A stretch of 64,000 nucleotides of DNA, taken from the NCBI RefSeq assembly GCF_017497975.1, contig NZ_JAGDEL010000012.1:62001-126000 (forward strand), read 5' to 3'. The translations under genes were made by a program, and so were the position numbers. Positions 1-7,799 of the stretch are shown here, piece by piece. Positions within the stretch are counted from its first letter, which is position 1. Each line of letters begins with the position of its first letter. The notes beneath the pieces are model-generated. The model made no database searches, was not told the DNA's origin, and worked only from the letters and a program-made list of their open reading frames with translations. Source of the stretch: Metabacillus bambusae (GTDB lineage Bacteria; Bacillota; Bacilli; Bacillales; Bacillaceae).

Positions 1-117
1 CGGTTGGGGAAAGAGAGAATGTATGATATGATGCGAGACATATTTTACGGGAAGTTATTTTTACCTGTCTTCTTTGCTTCTCCCCGAATTTTAGGATGGG
101 GTATTACTGCATGTTAA
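1..117 (+). CDS. C-terminal end of an unidentified protein (cut by window start)
   Basis: The frame is open from the first base to a TAA at 115-117, giving 38 codons with a hydrophobic, aromatic stretch (KLFLPVFFASPRILGWG). I do not recognise the family. It may be the tail of a membrane protein upstream of ytoA, or chance open frame. A strong hairpin with a T-run follows about 120 bases downstream, which fits the end of a transcription unit. Confidence 0.3.
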   Translation, partial: RLGKERMYDMMRDIFYGKLFLPVFFASPRILGWGITAC

Positions 118-234
118 GAATTAGATAATTGTAAGACCGATAAGGTGAGTTTATTCGAGGAAATAGCTGTTCTAAATAAGTCCATATTTTTAATCAAATG
201 AAGTGTAGGGCGATACCATATAAAATAAGTTCGT

Positions 235-273
235 TTTGGAATCGACAGCATGCCGATTCCAAATCCTTTTTTT
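235..273 (+). terminator. Rho-independent terminator
   Basis: A 10-bp perfect stem (TTTGGAATCG / CGATTCCAAA) with a 9-base loop is followed by TCC and seven T. It would end transcription entering from the left edge. It lies 60 bases beyond the 3' end of ytoA, which is on the other strand. Confidence 0.75.
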
Positions 274-332
274 ATAAATTATGATTCAATTGGCTTAATG
301 TTCCATTTATGATCCCAGTTTTTTATCTTAGC

Positions 333-851
333 CTAGGTTGTTTGTTGTAATGATTTATAATACTGCCCTTTTTCAACATATTCACGACGAATACGTTCCA
401 TGTCTTTTATATCGTCTGAATTTAAAGCTCTAACTACCTTTGCAGGTCTACCTAGGGCGAGTGAGTTGGGCGGGATTTTTTTTCCGGGTGGAACAAGACT
501 ACCTGCACCAATAAATGCTCCCTCACCAATTTCTGCTCGATCTAGAATAATTGATCCCATACCGATTAATGCCTTTTTACGAATAATTGAACTGTGTAGG
601 ACCACACTATGTCCAACAGTTACTTCATCCTCTAGTATTAGGGGGTTATTTGGACTTTGATGTAGGCAACAAAGATCTTGAATATTAACTTTGTTCCCGA
701 TAATTGTTGGCGCAACATCTCCGCGAATAACAGTTTGAAACCATATACTCGTCTCATCGCCAACTATCACATCTCCAGTAATGGTTACATAATCAGCAAT
801 AAAAGCTGATTCAGCTATTTTTGGTATTTTGTCTTTGTAAGGATAAATCAT
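333..851 (-). CDS. ytoA: Gamma-class carbonic anhydrase-like hexapeptide-repeat protein YtoA
   Basis: A 172-residue left-handed beta-helix protein with successive hexapeptide repeats (V-I-V-G-D, G-E-G-A-F-I-G-A-G-S-L-V). The three histidines that bind metal in gamma carbonic anhydrases are present, one in CLHQS and two in GHSVVLHS, about H64, H81 and H86. Enzyme activity in this subfamily is not settled, so hydration of CO2 is a family inference. The start at 851 is preferred over 860 because AAAGGG at 861-866 is 9 bases upstream of it but would touch the other ATG. It is divergent from ytpA, as in B. subtilis. Confidence 0.85.
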   Translation of the reverse strand: MIYPYKDKIPKIAESAFIADYVTITGDVIVGDETSIWFQTVIRGDVAPTIIGNKVNIQDLCCLHQSPNNPLILEDEVTVGHSVVLHSSIIRKKALIGMGSIILDRAEIGEGAFIGAGSLVPPGKKIPPNSLALGRPAKVVRALNSDDIKDMERIRREYVEKGQYYKSLQQTT

Positions 852-953
852 TTTTTTCATCCCTTTCTTCTGGAAAGAATATGCATTTTAGCATTATTAT
901 TATTATATCAAAGATTTATTAGACGTTATGATTTGAAGGGAGAGGCAGCAATC

Positions 954-1748
954 ATGTGGAAATGGGAATCTGAGGTTGACCAGCCAAAGGGAGTAATTGT
1001 GATTGTTCATGGAGCTGCTGAACATCATGGTAGGTATAAATGGCTGGTAGAAATGTGGAAATTAGCTGGATACCATGTTGTCATGGGTGATTTACCGGGA
1101 CAAGGAACAACAACAAGAAGAAGAGGACATATCCAGTCATTTGATGAATATATTATTGAGGTTAATTCCTGGATCAAAGAAGCTAAAAAATTTGGATTGC
1201 CTTTATTTTTACTAGGTCATAGCATGGGAGGGCTAATTGTTATTCGTGCGCTTCAGGAGAAACATCAGGAAGTAAAAGCTGTGATCCTGTCGTCTCCTTG
1301 CTTAGGTATTGTTTACAAACCAAATAAAGCGTTAGAACTTGCCTCAAGGGGTCTAAATATCATTGCTCCTTCATTTAAAGTTGAATCAAACTTAAGTGTT
1401 GCATTGGCCACGAGAAATAAAGCAGTTCAAGATACTGATGAAAATGATTCATTATATGTGACAAAGGTTTCGATTAGATGGTATCGTGAATTAATAAAGG
1501 CAATGGAAGAGGCACAAAAACAAGTGAAAAAATTTCAGGACATCCCTTTGTTGCTAATGCAAGGAGGAGAAGATAAAATCGTTGATAAGTCACTTGTTAA
1601 AGAATGGTTTAACAAAGTAGACCTAATGGAAAAATCATATAAAGAATGGAAAGGCTTTTACCACGAGATTTTTAGTGAGCCTGAACGTGATGAAGTATTT
1701 GAAACAGCGCAGCGCTTTTTTGATGCACATTGCTCTGGACCAAAGTGA
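954..1748 (+). CDS. ytpA: Alpha/beta-hydrolase, lysophospholipase YtpA
   Basis: This 264-residue serine hydrolase has the nucleophile elbow GHSMGG (Ser about 90), an acidic residue in GGEDKIVD and a C-terminal histidine in GFYHEIF, together a complete catalytic triad. An HGAAEHHGRY segment forms the oxyanion region typical of monoglyceride lipase-like (S33) enzymes. In B. subtilis YtpA releases a fatty acid from phosphatidylglycerol to make the lysophospholipid antibiotic bacilysocin. The start at 954 follows GAAGGGAGAGG. It is the first gene of a two-gene unit with ytpB. Confidence 0.85.
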   Translation: MWKWESEVDQPKGVIVIVHGAAEHHGRYKWLVEMWKLAGYHVVMGDLPGQGTTTRRRGHIQSFDEYIIEVNSWIKEAKKFGLPLFLLGHSMGGLIVIRALQEKHQEVKAVILSSPCLGIVYKPNKALELASRGLNIIAPSFKVESNLSVALATRNKAVQDTDENDSLYVTKVSIRWYRELIKAMEEAQKQVKKFQDIPLLLMQGGEDKIVDKSLVKEWFNKVDLMEKSYKEWKGFYHEIFSEPERDEVFETAQRFFDAHCSGPK

Positions 1749-1774
1749 TATAGTTATATTAGAAGGAGGCGTAA

Positions 1775-1801
1775 TTGAAGAGCCTCCCACTATACATATA
1801 A
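1775..1801 (+). CDS. Possible 8-codon leader peptide before ytpB
   Basis: TTG at 1775 opens a frame MKSLPLYI ending TAA at 1799-1801, only 5 bases before the ytpB ATG. The strongest Shine-Dalgarno sequence of the junction (AGAAGGAGG, 1761-1769) stands 5 bases upstream of this TTG and too far from the ytpB ATG. The arrangement suggests translational coupling, but is an inference from spacing alone. An ATT start for ytpB at 1774 is the competing explanation. Confidence 0.3.
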   Translation: MKSLPLYI

Positions 1802-1806
1802 AATTT

Positions 1807-2907
1807 ATGCAAGAGGTGACAACTCCTTTGACAGTTCCACAGCATCCAATAAGGTTAATGACAAAAGTATATAGAGAAGTTTTTCCAATCGTTCATTTTT
1901 ATATAAAGTACTGGAGAGAGCAAGCAGAAAAAATTCCTAATAAAGAGCTGAGAAACCAAGCAGTTAGCAGCATTGATAAAAAGGAGTTTCATTGTGAAGG
2001 TGGCGGGATATTAGCAATAATTTCTGGACCACATAAACAACAATGTATCGAATTTATTGTTGCTTATCAAACAATAAGTGATTATTTGGATAATTTATGT
2101 GATCGAAGTACTTCTTTAGATCCAGTAGATTTTCGCATGTTACATCAATCAATGTTGGATGCTCTTACATGTGGGGCTCCATGTAAGGAATATTATCAAT
2201 TTCGGGAAGATCACGATGATGGTGGTTATTTACATAAGCTTGTTCAAACATGTCAAAATGTGCTATCAGATTTAGAGAATTACCCAATTATTTCAAGCCA
2301 TTTACTAGAGCTGTCTAGTTATTATTGTGATTTACAGGTTCATAAGCATGTGAAAAAGGAAGAACGTGTACCAAGACTCGAGGATTGGTTTGAACGACAT
2401 AAGCCCAACCTACCTGACATGGAGTGGTATGAGTTTTCTGCATGTACTGGGTCAACTCTCGGGATTTTTTGTTTAGTAGCATATGCATTTCAAGAAAGTT
2501 TTGAAGAAAAACAAGCTCTTCAAATTAGGGATAGCTATTTTCCATATGTACAGGGCCTTCATATTTTACTTGATTATTTAATTGATCAAGAAGAAGACAA
2601 AATTGGTGGAGATCTGAATTTTTGTAGCTATTATGCTTCGGAGACAGTCATGATGAATAGGTTAGAGCATTTTGTTGAAAAGGCTGACCATCATTTAACA
2701 GGAATTCCACATGAAAACTTCCATAAGCTTATCAATCGAGGATTATTGGGTGTTTATTTATCTGATGATAAGGTAGCCTCACATAAAGAACTTAATAAAA
2801 TAGCAAGACGGTTGATTAAATTAGGTGGAGTTACTTCCTTTTTCTTTTATTTTAATGGAAGAGCTTACCGTACGTTTCAAAAGCTTTCCTGGAAGAAAAG
2901 TTCATAA
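1807..2907 (+). CDS. ytpB: Tetraprenyl-beta-curcumene synthase YtpB (DUF2600)
   Basis: A 366-residue protein of the YtpB family, close to the family's usual length when started at ATG 1807 rather than at the in-frame codon inside ytpA (1675). The helical, acidic region YLDNLCDR resembles the Asp-rich diphosphate-binding segment expected of a terpene synthase. In B. subtilis YtpB cyclises tetraprenyl (all-E) diphosphate to tetraprenyl-beta-curcumene, a precursor of C35 terpenes in spores. No Shine-Dalgarno sequence directly precedes 1807; see the mini-ORF at 1775. A perfect bidirectional terminator follows. Confidence 0.85.
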   Translation: MQEVTTPLTVPQHPIRLMTKVYREVFPIVHFYIKYWREQAEKIPNKELRNQAVSSIDKKEFHCEGGGILAIISGPHKQQCIEFIVAYQTISDYLDNLCDRSTSLDPVDFRMLHQSMLDALTCGAPCKEYYQFREDHDDGGYLHKLVQTCQNVLSDLENYPIISSHLLELSSYYCDLQVHKHVKKEERVPRLEDWFERHKPNLPDMEWYEFSACTGSTLGIFCLVAYAFQESFEEKQALQIRDSYFPYVQGLHILLDYLIDQEEDKIGGDLNFCSYYASETVMMNRLEHFVEKADHHLTGIPHENFHKLINRGLLGVYLSDDKVASHKELNKIARRLIKLGGVTSFFFYFNGRAYRTFQKLSWKKSS

Positions 2908-2930
2908 AGAGGTGAAAAACCCAATTATTA

Positions 2931-2958
2931 GGCACCAGAGAAATTAATCTCTGGTGCC
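2931..2958. terminator. Bidirectional terminator between ytpB and the beta-lactamase
   Basis: A perfect 11-bp stem GGCACCAGAGA / TCTCTGGTGCC with loop AATTAA lies between the two convergent genes. T-rich sequence follows on both strands (AATTTATTT on +, TTGGGTTTTTC on the other). Confidence 0.85.
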
Positions 2959-2965
2959 AATTTAT

Positions 2966-3778
2966 TTATTCAGTCAATAAGTTATATTTTTTTAAAATAT
3001 TTAAAGTTATTGTTTTCGCTTCAGAACCAGTACCTTCTAGATTTGTGACAAATACATAGTCACGATCCTCAGTTTTAATAAACCCTACGAACCAGCCTAA
3101 GCCTAAGTCAGAAAGTCTTGTACCAGTCTTTCCGTATAAGGTATAAAAATCTCCTTCCTCCTGAATGATCATGCGCTTCACTGTTTTCATAACTGGTTTA
3201 TCAAAAGGAAGTTCTTCCATGAATAAATTCTCCATAAAACTCATTTGTTCCATCGGCGTGATTTTCAAGGAGCTGTCTAACCAAAATTGATCAATTCCTC
3301 CCTTAATATTTTGATTGCCATATGGTATTTTTTGAAGCCACTCCTGCATTTGTTGATCGCCAATATCACGGGCCATTGCTTGGTAATACCAAATAACTGA
3401 ATCCCTCATTGCAGAACCGAGGGTGTGGTCTTGATTCCAAGATTCGAACTCTCTTTCAATACCATCCCAGTGTTTAATATCATATTCATCCTTTACGGCG
3501 CCAGTTTGCAAACCAATTAATGCGTTAGCGACCTTAAATGTAGATTCAGGGGTTTGCCTCATGTTGGCTCGTTCTTTATTATATACAAAGGTTTTTCCAT
3601 TCTGTACATCACGTAAAATAAAGGTACCATTGACATCCTGAAAATAATCATCGACGTCTAATTTCGTAACGTTAAATTTCTTTTCGGTTGCAATCTCTTT
3701 TGGTGAATTTGCCTCAACAGTTTGTCCAAATGTTCCGACTAACAGTAATAAAACGAATAGATTGTAGAACTTTTTCAT
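2966..3778 (-). CDS. Class D (OXA-type) serine beta-lactamase
   Basis: A 270-residue secreted protein with a signal peptide (residues 1-23, KK then a Leu/Val core). All class D signatures are intact: STFK at 79-82 (nucleophile Ser79, carbamylated Lys82), S-V-I at 127-129, YGN at 153-155 and KTG at 217-219 followed by DLGLGWFVG. Such chromosomal class D enzymes (BPU-1, YbxI-like) are known in Bacillus. The complete motif set suggests activity, but the substrate range cannot be read. The start at 3778 follows GAGGTGA; an upstream in-frame start (3835) lacks support. Its neighbours are housekeeping genes, with no mobile element beside it. Confidence 0.88.
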   Translation of the reverse strand: MKKFYNLFVLLLLVGTFGQTVEANSPKEIATEKKFNVTKLDVDDYFQDVNGTFILRDVQNGKTFVYNKERANMRQTPESTFKVANALIGLQTGAVKDEYDIKHWDGIEREFESWNQDHTLGSAMRDSVIWYYQAMARDIGDQQMQEWLQKIPYGNQNIKGGIDQFWLDSSLKITPMEQMSFMENLFMEELPFDKPVMKTVKRMIIQEEGDFYTLYGKTGTRLSDLGLGWFVGFIKTEDRDYVFVTNLEGTGSEAKTITLNILKKYNLLTE

Positions 3779-3949
3779 TCTTATCACCTCTAGGGATATT
3801 TTTAACAGATTCAGTCTAGCAGGGATAGAAACCAATATAAAGTGGCTTAATACCTAAGAATCATGTTGAAATGTTCTCCCTTGTGTCAAAAGAAAAATAA
3901 CTAGTTTCATGTATCTATTGCTCTAATTTCTTTTTGTTGGAATAAAAAT

Positions 3950-3973
3950 AGCACTTTCGATTAGGAAGGTGCT
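3950..3973 (-). terminator. Terminator after ytqAB
   Basis: On the minus strand AGCACCTTC / GAAAGTGCT forms a 9-bp stem (one G-T pair) followed by ATTTTTATT. It lies about 10 bases past the ytqB stop. Confidence 0.75.
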
Positions 3974-3982
3974 TCATAAATG

Positions 3983-4555
3983 TTAGCATTTTTCAATTGC
4001 GACAATATACGGAGGATTATTTCGCTTGTTAATAAATTGATACTGTAAAACATGTGCAACACTTGGATCAATTGTTTTTACATAATTCATTAATTCATCC
4101 CGCTCAACTTGACCTGCTTCATGCCCGTGATATATTACAATGACAATGATGCCTTCAGGTTTCATAATCTCCAAAAGTTGATCAATTGCTGAAATAGTTG
4201 TTGTTGGTAAAGTTACGATTGTTTTATCTCCACCTGGAAGGTATCCAAGATTAAAGATTGCACCAGAGATCGATCCATGCCGCTCAACTGGTACAGTTGA
4301 TTTAATATGCTGATGCCCTTGATGTACAAGGGTTACACATTTCTCTAATTGCTCTGATTTTAAGCGTTCTGTTGTATTTAATACTGCTTCCTCTTGGATA
4401 TCAAAACCAAAAACATGTCCTTCATTCCCGACTAGTTTTGCTAAAAAAACAGTGTCATGCCCATTCCCAATTGTTGCATCTACGACTGTATCGCCTCTTT
4501 GTACAACTGTTTGGAGAAGCTGTTTAGCAAAGGGTAAAATTCTCTGAAGCTTCAT
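3983..4555 (-). CDS. ytqB: Class I SAM-dependent methyltransferase YtqB
   Basis: A 190-residue rRNA-methylase-like protein. The SAM-binding loop is VVDATIGNGHDT near residue 24, followed by an acidic strand end (FGFDIQ). A second conserved block, IFNLGYLPGGDK, matches the YtqB/MraW-like family motif. Its RNA or protein substrate is not established. The ATG overlaps the end of ytqA by four bases (4552-4555), showing translational coupling in a ytqA-ytqB operon. Confidence 0.88.
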   Translation of the reverse strand: MKLQRILPFAKQLLQTVVQRGDTVVDATIGNGHDTVFLAKLVGNEGHVFGFDIQEEAVLNTTERLKSEQLEKCVTLVHQGHQHIKSTVPVERHGSISGAIFNLGYLPGGDKTIVTLPTTTISAIDQLLEIMKPEGIIVIVIYHGHEAGQVERDELMNYVKTIDPSVAHVLQYQFINKRNNPPYIVAIEKC

Positions 4556-5517
4556 GACAAAGTGACCTCTTCTTTATTGTGAAATTTTCCCTGAAAGCTA
4601 TTACGTCTTTTTAATTCAGCATCGATTGAATTTAAAACATTCCACTTATTAACACTCCACATCGGTCCGATCATTAAATCAATTGGTCCATCACCGGTAA
4701 TTCGATGGACGATCATTTCTGGTGGAATAATTTCTAATTGATCACAGACAAGATTTACGTAATCATCTTGGGACATAAAGTCTAACTTTCCTTTTTCATA
4801 CTGTTTCACCATTGGTGTCCCTTTTAATAAATGTAAAAGGTGAATTTTTATACCTTGAACATTTAAATCAGCAACTGCTTTTGCTGTTTTCATCATCATT
4901 TCGTGATTTTCTAAAGGTAAACCATTAATAATATGAGAGCAAACTCTAATTCCATGCTTTCTTAATTTGTTTACTCCTTCAATATAGCAATTAAAATCAT
5001 GTGCCCGATTGATGAGCATCGCAGTTCGTTCATGTACGGTTTGTAAGCCAAGCTCAACCCACAAATATGTCCGCTTATTTAATTCAGCTAAATACTCGAC
5101 AACATCATCTGGAAGGCAATCAGGACGTGTGGCAATTGATAAACCCACAACACCGTCCAAACCTAGAACGGATTCATATTTCTCTCTTAATTCCTCAACT
5201 GGCGCATGAGTATTTGTATATGCTTGAAAGTAAGCCATATATTTTCCGTCTTTCCATTTTTCATGCATTTTCACTTTTATCGCATTAAATTGTGTAACAA
5301 GGTCGTCTGCTCTATCTCCAGCAAAATCTCCAGATCCTGCTGCACTACAAAACGTACAACCTCCATGTGCAACAGTGCCGTCACGATTTGGGCAATCAAA
5401 TCCACCATCTAAGGCAACTTTAAATACTTTGTGCCCAAATGTATTCCTTAAATGATAATTCCATGTATGATAACGTTTATCGTCAGATGCAAACGAAAAT
5501 AGATTGGTCTGATTCAA
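4552..5517 (-). CDS. ytqA: Radical SAM protein YtqA (TIGR01212 family)
   Basis: A 321-residue protein of the Elp3-like radical SAM group. The cluster-binding cysteines are C42, C54 and C57 in a C-x11-C-x2-C arrangement (CPNRDG...GGCTFC), the spacing typical of this family rather than CxxxCxxC. Conserved SAM-barrel features include GLSIATRPDCLPD and WVELGLQT. The reaction is unknown. The TTG start at 5517 has AGGAGG 8 bases upstream. It is the first gene of the ytqA-ytqB operon. Confidence 0.88.
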   Translation of the reverse strand: MNQTNLFSFASDDKRYHTWNYHLRNTFGHKVFKVALDGGFDCPNRDGTVAHGGCTFCSAAGSGDFAGDRADDLVTQFNAIKVKMHEKWKDGKYMAYFQAYTNTHAPVEELREKYESVLGLDGVVGLSIATRPDCLPDDVVEYLAELNKRTYLWVELGLQTVHERTAMLINRAHDFNCYIEGVNKLRKHGIRVCSHIINGLPLENHEMMMKTAKAVADLNVQGIKIHLLHLLKGTPMVKQYEKGKLDFMSQDDYVNLVCDQLEIIPPEMIVHRITGDGPIDLMIGPMWSVNKWNVLNSIDAELKRRNSFQGKFHNKEEVTLS

Positions 5518-5531
5518 ATCAGATACCTCCT

Positions 5532-5824
5532 ATAGAAATTAATAAAATGTTAGAAAGTTTTTGGTGATTAGTGGGTCTAACACAAAACAGTAGTGCACTC
5601 CTTATACGCTAAGCCTACATCGGAGGCTCGTGCTATACATGTTTTTTTAACACATACAGAGTGTTCAAGTTCTTAAGTCGGAAAACGTTCGCTTACGCTT
5701 TTCTTTCATCAGAAAATTTTAACATGATCACCATGATAATGACAGTTCTCTTTATCACTTACCAATTATTTAAAGACAAGTTTTTGCTCATGCTTGTAAA
5801 CAATAAAAACTGATGAAGCTTTAA
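5532..5824. other. Gene-free divergent spacer between ytqA and small regulator-like gene ytzC
   Basis: This 293-base spacer carries no credible ORF. A GC-richer stretch at about 5600-5705 (including ACGTTCGCTTACGCTTTTC) looks like a decayed member of the GC-rich repeats found elsewhere in the window, but is too diverged to place. Confidence 0.3.
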
Positions 5825-5856
5825 TTGACTTCATATCGTTTGGAGGAGAGATATAG

Positions 5857-6117
5857 ATGGCAACAAGACAATCAGTTGACGAATATCTACAACGCTGTAC
5901 GGAAGCAATTGAATATGCACGCGAACAATATAAAACTGGCTCACAGCAAGAGCATTATAATCAAACAGAATATACAAAAGCACTTCAAGGGCTTGAAAAT
6001 GCTGTGAATGATATTAATCATTTATCACTAAGTGCAAATGATCAACAGCAGGATCAACTTTATCGAATGAGACTTCAGCTTCAACAGTTACAAAATGAGA
6101 TGATTATCAGACATTAG
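5857..6117 (+). CDS. ytzC: YtzC family small coiled-coil protein
   Basis: An 86-residue Gln-rich helical protein (QSVDEYLQRC, KALQGLENAVNDI, QLYRMRLQLQQLQNEM) with heptad-like spacing and no membrane segment or signal. It matches the conserved Bacillus YtzC protein, whose function is unknown. GGAGGAGAG precedes the ATG. It is followed after 10 bases by a second small basic ORF. Confidence 0.8.
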   Translation: MATRQSVDEYLQRCTEAIEYAREQYKTGSQQEHYNQTEYTKALQGLENAVNDINHLSLSANDQQQDQLYRMRLQLQQLQNEMIIRH

Positions 6118-6127
6118 GGGGATCAAT

Positions 6128-6295
6128 ATGAAAAAACGATCTAAACAAAACAATCCCGAGCAAAAAACGAAAAACGGTGTTAATAGCAATGACCTCGAAC
6201 TGGGGCAAGACTTTGATCCCGTTATTGAAAGAAAAGCTAAAAATGCCAAAAAAGGGCAGCCAATTAAATCAAAACAAAGAGTCGAAAATGAATAA
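6128..6295 (+). CDS. Small basic hypothetical protein (55 aa)
   Basis: The ORF encodes 55 residues starting MKKRSKQNN and ending KSKQRVENE, with about one third Lys/Arg and an acidic middle (DLELGQDFDPVIERK). It has no membrane segment. GGGGG is placed 7 bases upstream of the ATG, and a terminator starts 20 bases after the stop. The position and coding-like composition support a real gene co-transcribed with ytzC. The function is unknown; small acid-soluble or sporulation proteins are one guess. Confidence 0.6.
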   Translation: MKKRSKQNNPEQKTKNGVNSNDLELGQDFDPVIERKAKNAKKGQPIKSKQRVENE

Positions 6296-6315
6296 CGTTG
6301 TTTAGTTAATAATAT

Positions 6316-6343
6316 AAAAAGGACCTCAGTAGGTCCTTTTTTA
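6316..6343 (+). terminator. Terminator after ytzC and the 55-aa gene
   Basis: The stem AAAAAGGACCT / AGGTCCTTTTTT with loop CAGT is a classic intrinsic terminator. Confidence 0.9.
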
Positions 6344-6346
6344 TCG

Positions 6347-6430
6347 TTTTGGAAATAATAAAATTCATGTATTGTGGATAACACTTTGACATTCAGCTCT
6401 AATGCCCAGTGAACATCACACGGCTTTTGT
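6347..6430 (+). repeat. Degenerate family A repeat (partial)
   Basis: The sequence after the terminator T-run (ATCGTTTTGGAAATAATAAAATTC, then TGTGGATAACACTTTGACATTCAGCTCT) matches the first third of the family A elements at 20010, 24344 and 47840, in the same position relative to a terminator. The inner hairpin is lost. Confidence 0.55.
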
Positions 6431-6437
6431 TTTTTTA

Positions 6438-6466
6438 TTGACAAATAAAAGAATAAATAATATTGT
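6438..6466 (+). promoter_or_regulatory. Sigma-A promoter of the ytr operon
   Basis: TTGACA (6438-6443), a 17-base spacer and TATTGT (6461-6466) form a good vegetative promoter. The -10 box abuts the YtrA operator, so a bound repressor would block initiation. Confidence 0.75.
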
Positions 6467-6500
6467 ATTAAGTGTATTAGTTAATATGGTACACTTAATA
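6466..6500. promoter_or_regulatory. YtrA operator (perfect inverted repeat)
   Basis: TATTAAGTGTA (6466-6476), 13 bases, then TACACTTAATA (6490-6500) is a perfect 11-bp palindrome. It contains AGTGTA-N13-TACACT, the operator described for B. subtilis YtrA. It spans the -10 box to about +25 of the operon it precedes, which implies autorepression. Confidence 0.85.
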
Positions 6501-6538
6501 CATATAGTATAGAGAATTCAAAGAAAGAGGGAGAAACG

Positions 6539-6955
6539 ATGATCCAAATTGATCCGAGAAGTTCTACTCCCATTTATGAACAAATCATTCAGCAAATGAA
6601 GGAGCTTTGTTTTAAAGGGTTATTAAAGTCTGGTGACAAGCTTCCATCTGTCCGTGAATTATCAACAATGATTATTGCTAATCCAAACACGGTTAGTAAA
6701 GCTTATAAGGAACTTGAACGGCAAGGAATCATTGAAACACTTCGAGGACGAGGAACATTTGTGTCAGAAAATGCTAGAGAAACGCTAGACGAAGGGAAGA
6801 TGGAAAAGATTAAAGAGCAACTTAAGCCTCTAATTATTGATGCATTTTATGCTGGAATTGACTTTAACCATATTCATGATTGGATAGATGAAATAAAGAA
6901 AGAAGTGGGAGGAGAAGCCCATGCTAGAAATAAAAAATCTGACGAAAACACTTGA
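6539..6955 (+). CDS. ytrA: GntR-family repressor, YtrA subfamily
   Basis: A 138-residue protein with an N-terminal winged helix (residues 10-75, including SGDKLPSVREL and NPNTVSKAYKELERQGIIET) and a short two-helix C-terminal dimerisation part, characteristic of the YtrA subfamily rather than FadR or HutC types. GAGGGAG precedes the ATG. Its 3' end overlaps the next ABC gene by 35 bases. In B. subtilis YtrA represses the ytr operon and is relieved by lipid II-binding antibiotics. Confidence 0.9.
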   Translation: MIQIDPRSSTPIYEQIIQQMKELCFKGLLKSGDKLPSVRELSTMIIANPNTVSKAYKELERQGIIETLRGRGTFVSENARETLDEGKMEKIKEQLKPLIIDAFYAGIDFNHIHDWIDEIKKEVGGEAHARNKKSDENT

Positions 6956-7799
6956 TGGTGTCGAGCTTCTAAAAGATATTAACCTAAAGTTAGAGCCAGG
7001 TGAAATCTTTGGATTACTAGGTCGTAATGGCTCGGGTAAAACAACCTTACTAAGGTGTATTCAGACGATTATTCAAGCTGATGAAGGCGATATTCTGTTT
7101 GAAAATGTTTCGATTGCGAAGCATCCGCTTGTAAAAAGAAAAGTTATCTATATGCCTGTGCAAACACTCTTTTATGACCGTTACACGTATAAGCAATTAG
7201 TTAGAATCCTGCGAAATATTTATCCCGATTTTGATGTAACGTATGCAAACGAGTTGGTTAACCGTTATCTATTACCCGAAACGAAGAAATACCGAGATTT
7301 ATCAACAGGTTTAAAAAAACAAATGGCACTCATCCTAGCATTTGCAGTTCGCCCAGCAGTTATTATGCTCGATGAACCAACAGATGGAATTGATGCTGTA
7401 ACACGTCATGACTTAATGCAATTAATGATTGATGAGGTGGCAAATCGTGATACAACGATTTTAATTACCTCTCACCGATTAGAAGATATTGAACGTATTT
7501 GTAATCGAATTGCCTTTTTGGAGGAGAAGAATTTATCAAATGTGTTAGATGTTGAAGGCCTTAAAGAAGACTATGCAAAAGTCCAATTAGCCTTTGAAGA
7601 AGATTTACATTTAAAAATTCGCGAAAAAGGAATCCCAATATTAGAGGTATCAGGTGTCTTTTACACGGTAATCGTGAAGCGAGATGATCAGAAGAGCCTG
7701 AAGTGGCTTAGAGCGCTTAAACCAAAAATCTGGAATGAACTTCCTGCAAATCTTGAGGAAGTATTTATTGCGAAGTTTGGAGGAAAGCGGAGATGGTAA
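6921..7799 (+). CDS. ytrB: ABC transporter ATP-binding protein, YtrB-like
   Basis: A 292-residue ATPase with Walker A GRNGSGKT (34-41), a degenerate signature LSTGLKKQ, Walker B VIMLDEPTD and a switch His in ITSHRLED. About 70 residues after the ATPase domain are an extra C-terminal region seen in YtrB-type proteins. GGGAGGAG precedes the ATG inside the end of ytrA. It overlaps the permease gene by 7 bases, so the two products probably form one transporter. Confidence 0.88.
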   Translation: MLEIKNLTKTLDGVELLKDINLKLEPGEIFGLLGRNGSGKTTLLRCIQTIIQADEGDILFENVSIAKHPLVKRKVIYMPVQTLFYDRYTYKQLVRILRNIYPDFDVTYANELVNRYLLPETKKYRDLSTGLKKQMALILAFAVRPAVIMLDEPTDGIDAVTRHDLMQLMIDEVANRDTTILITSHRLEDIERICNRIAFLEEKNLSNVLDVEGLKEDYAKVQLAFEEDLHLKIREKGIPILEVSGVFYTVIVKRDDQKSLKWLRALKPKIWNELPANLEEVFIAKFGGKRRW

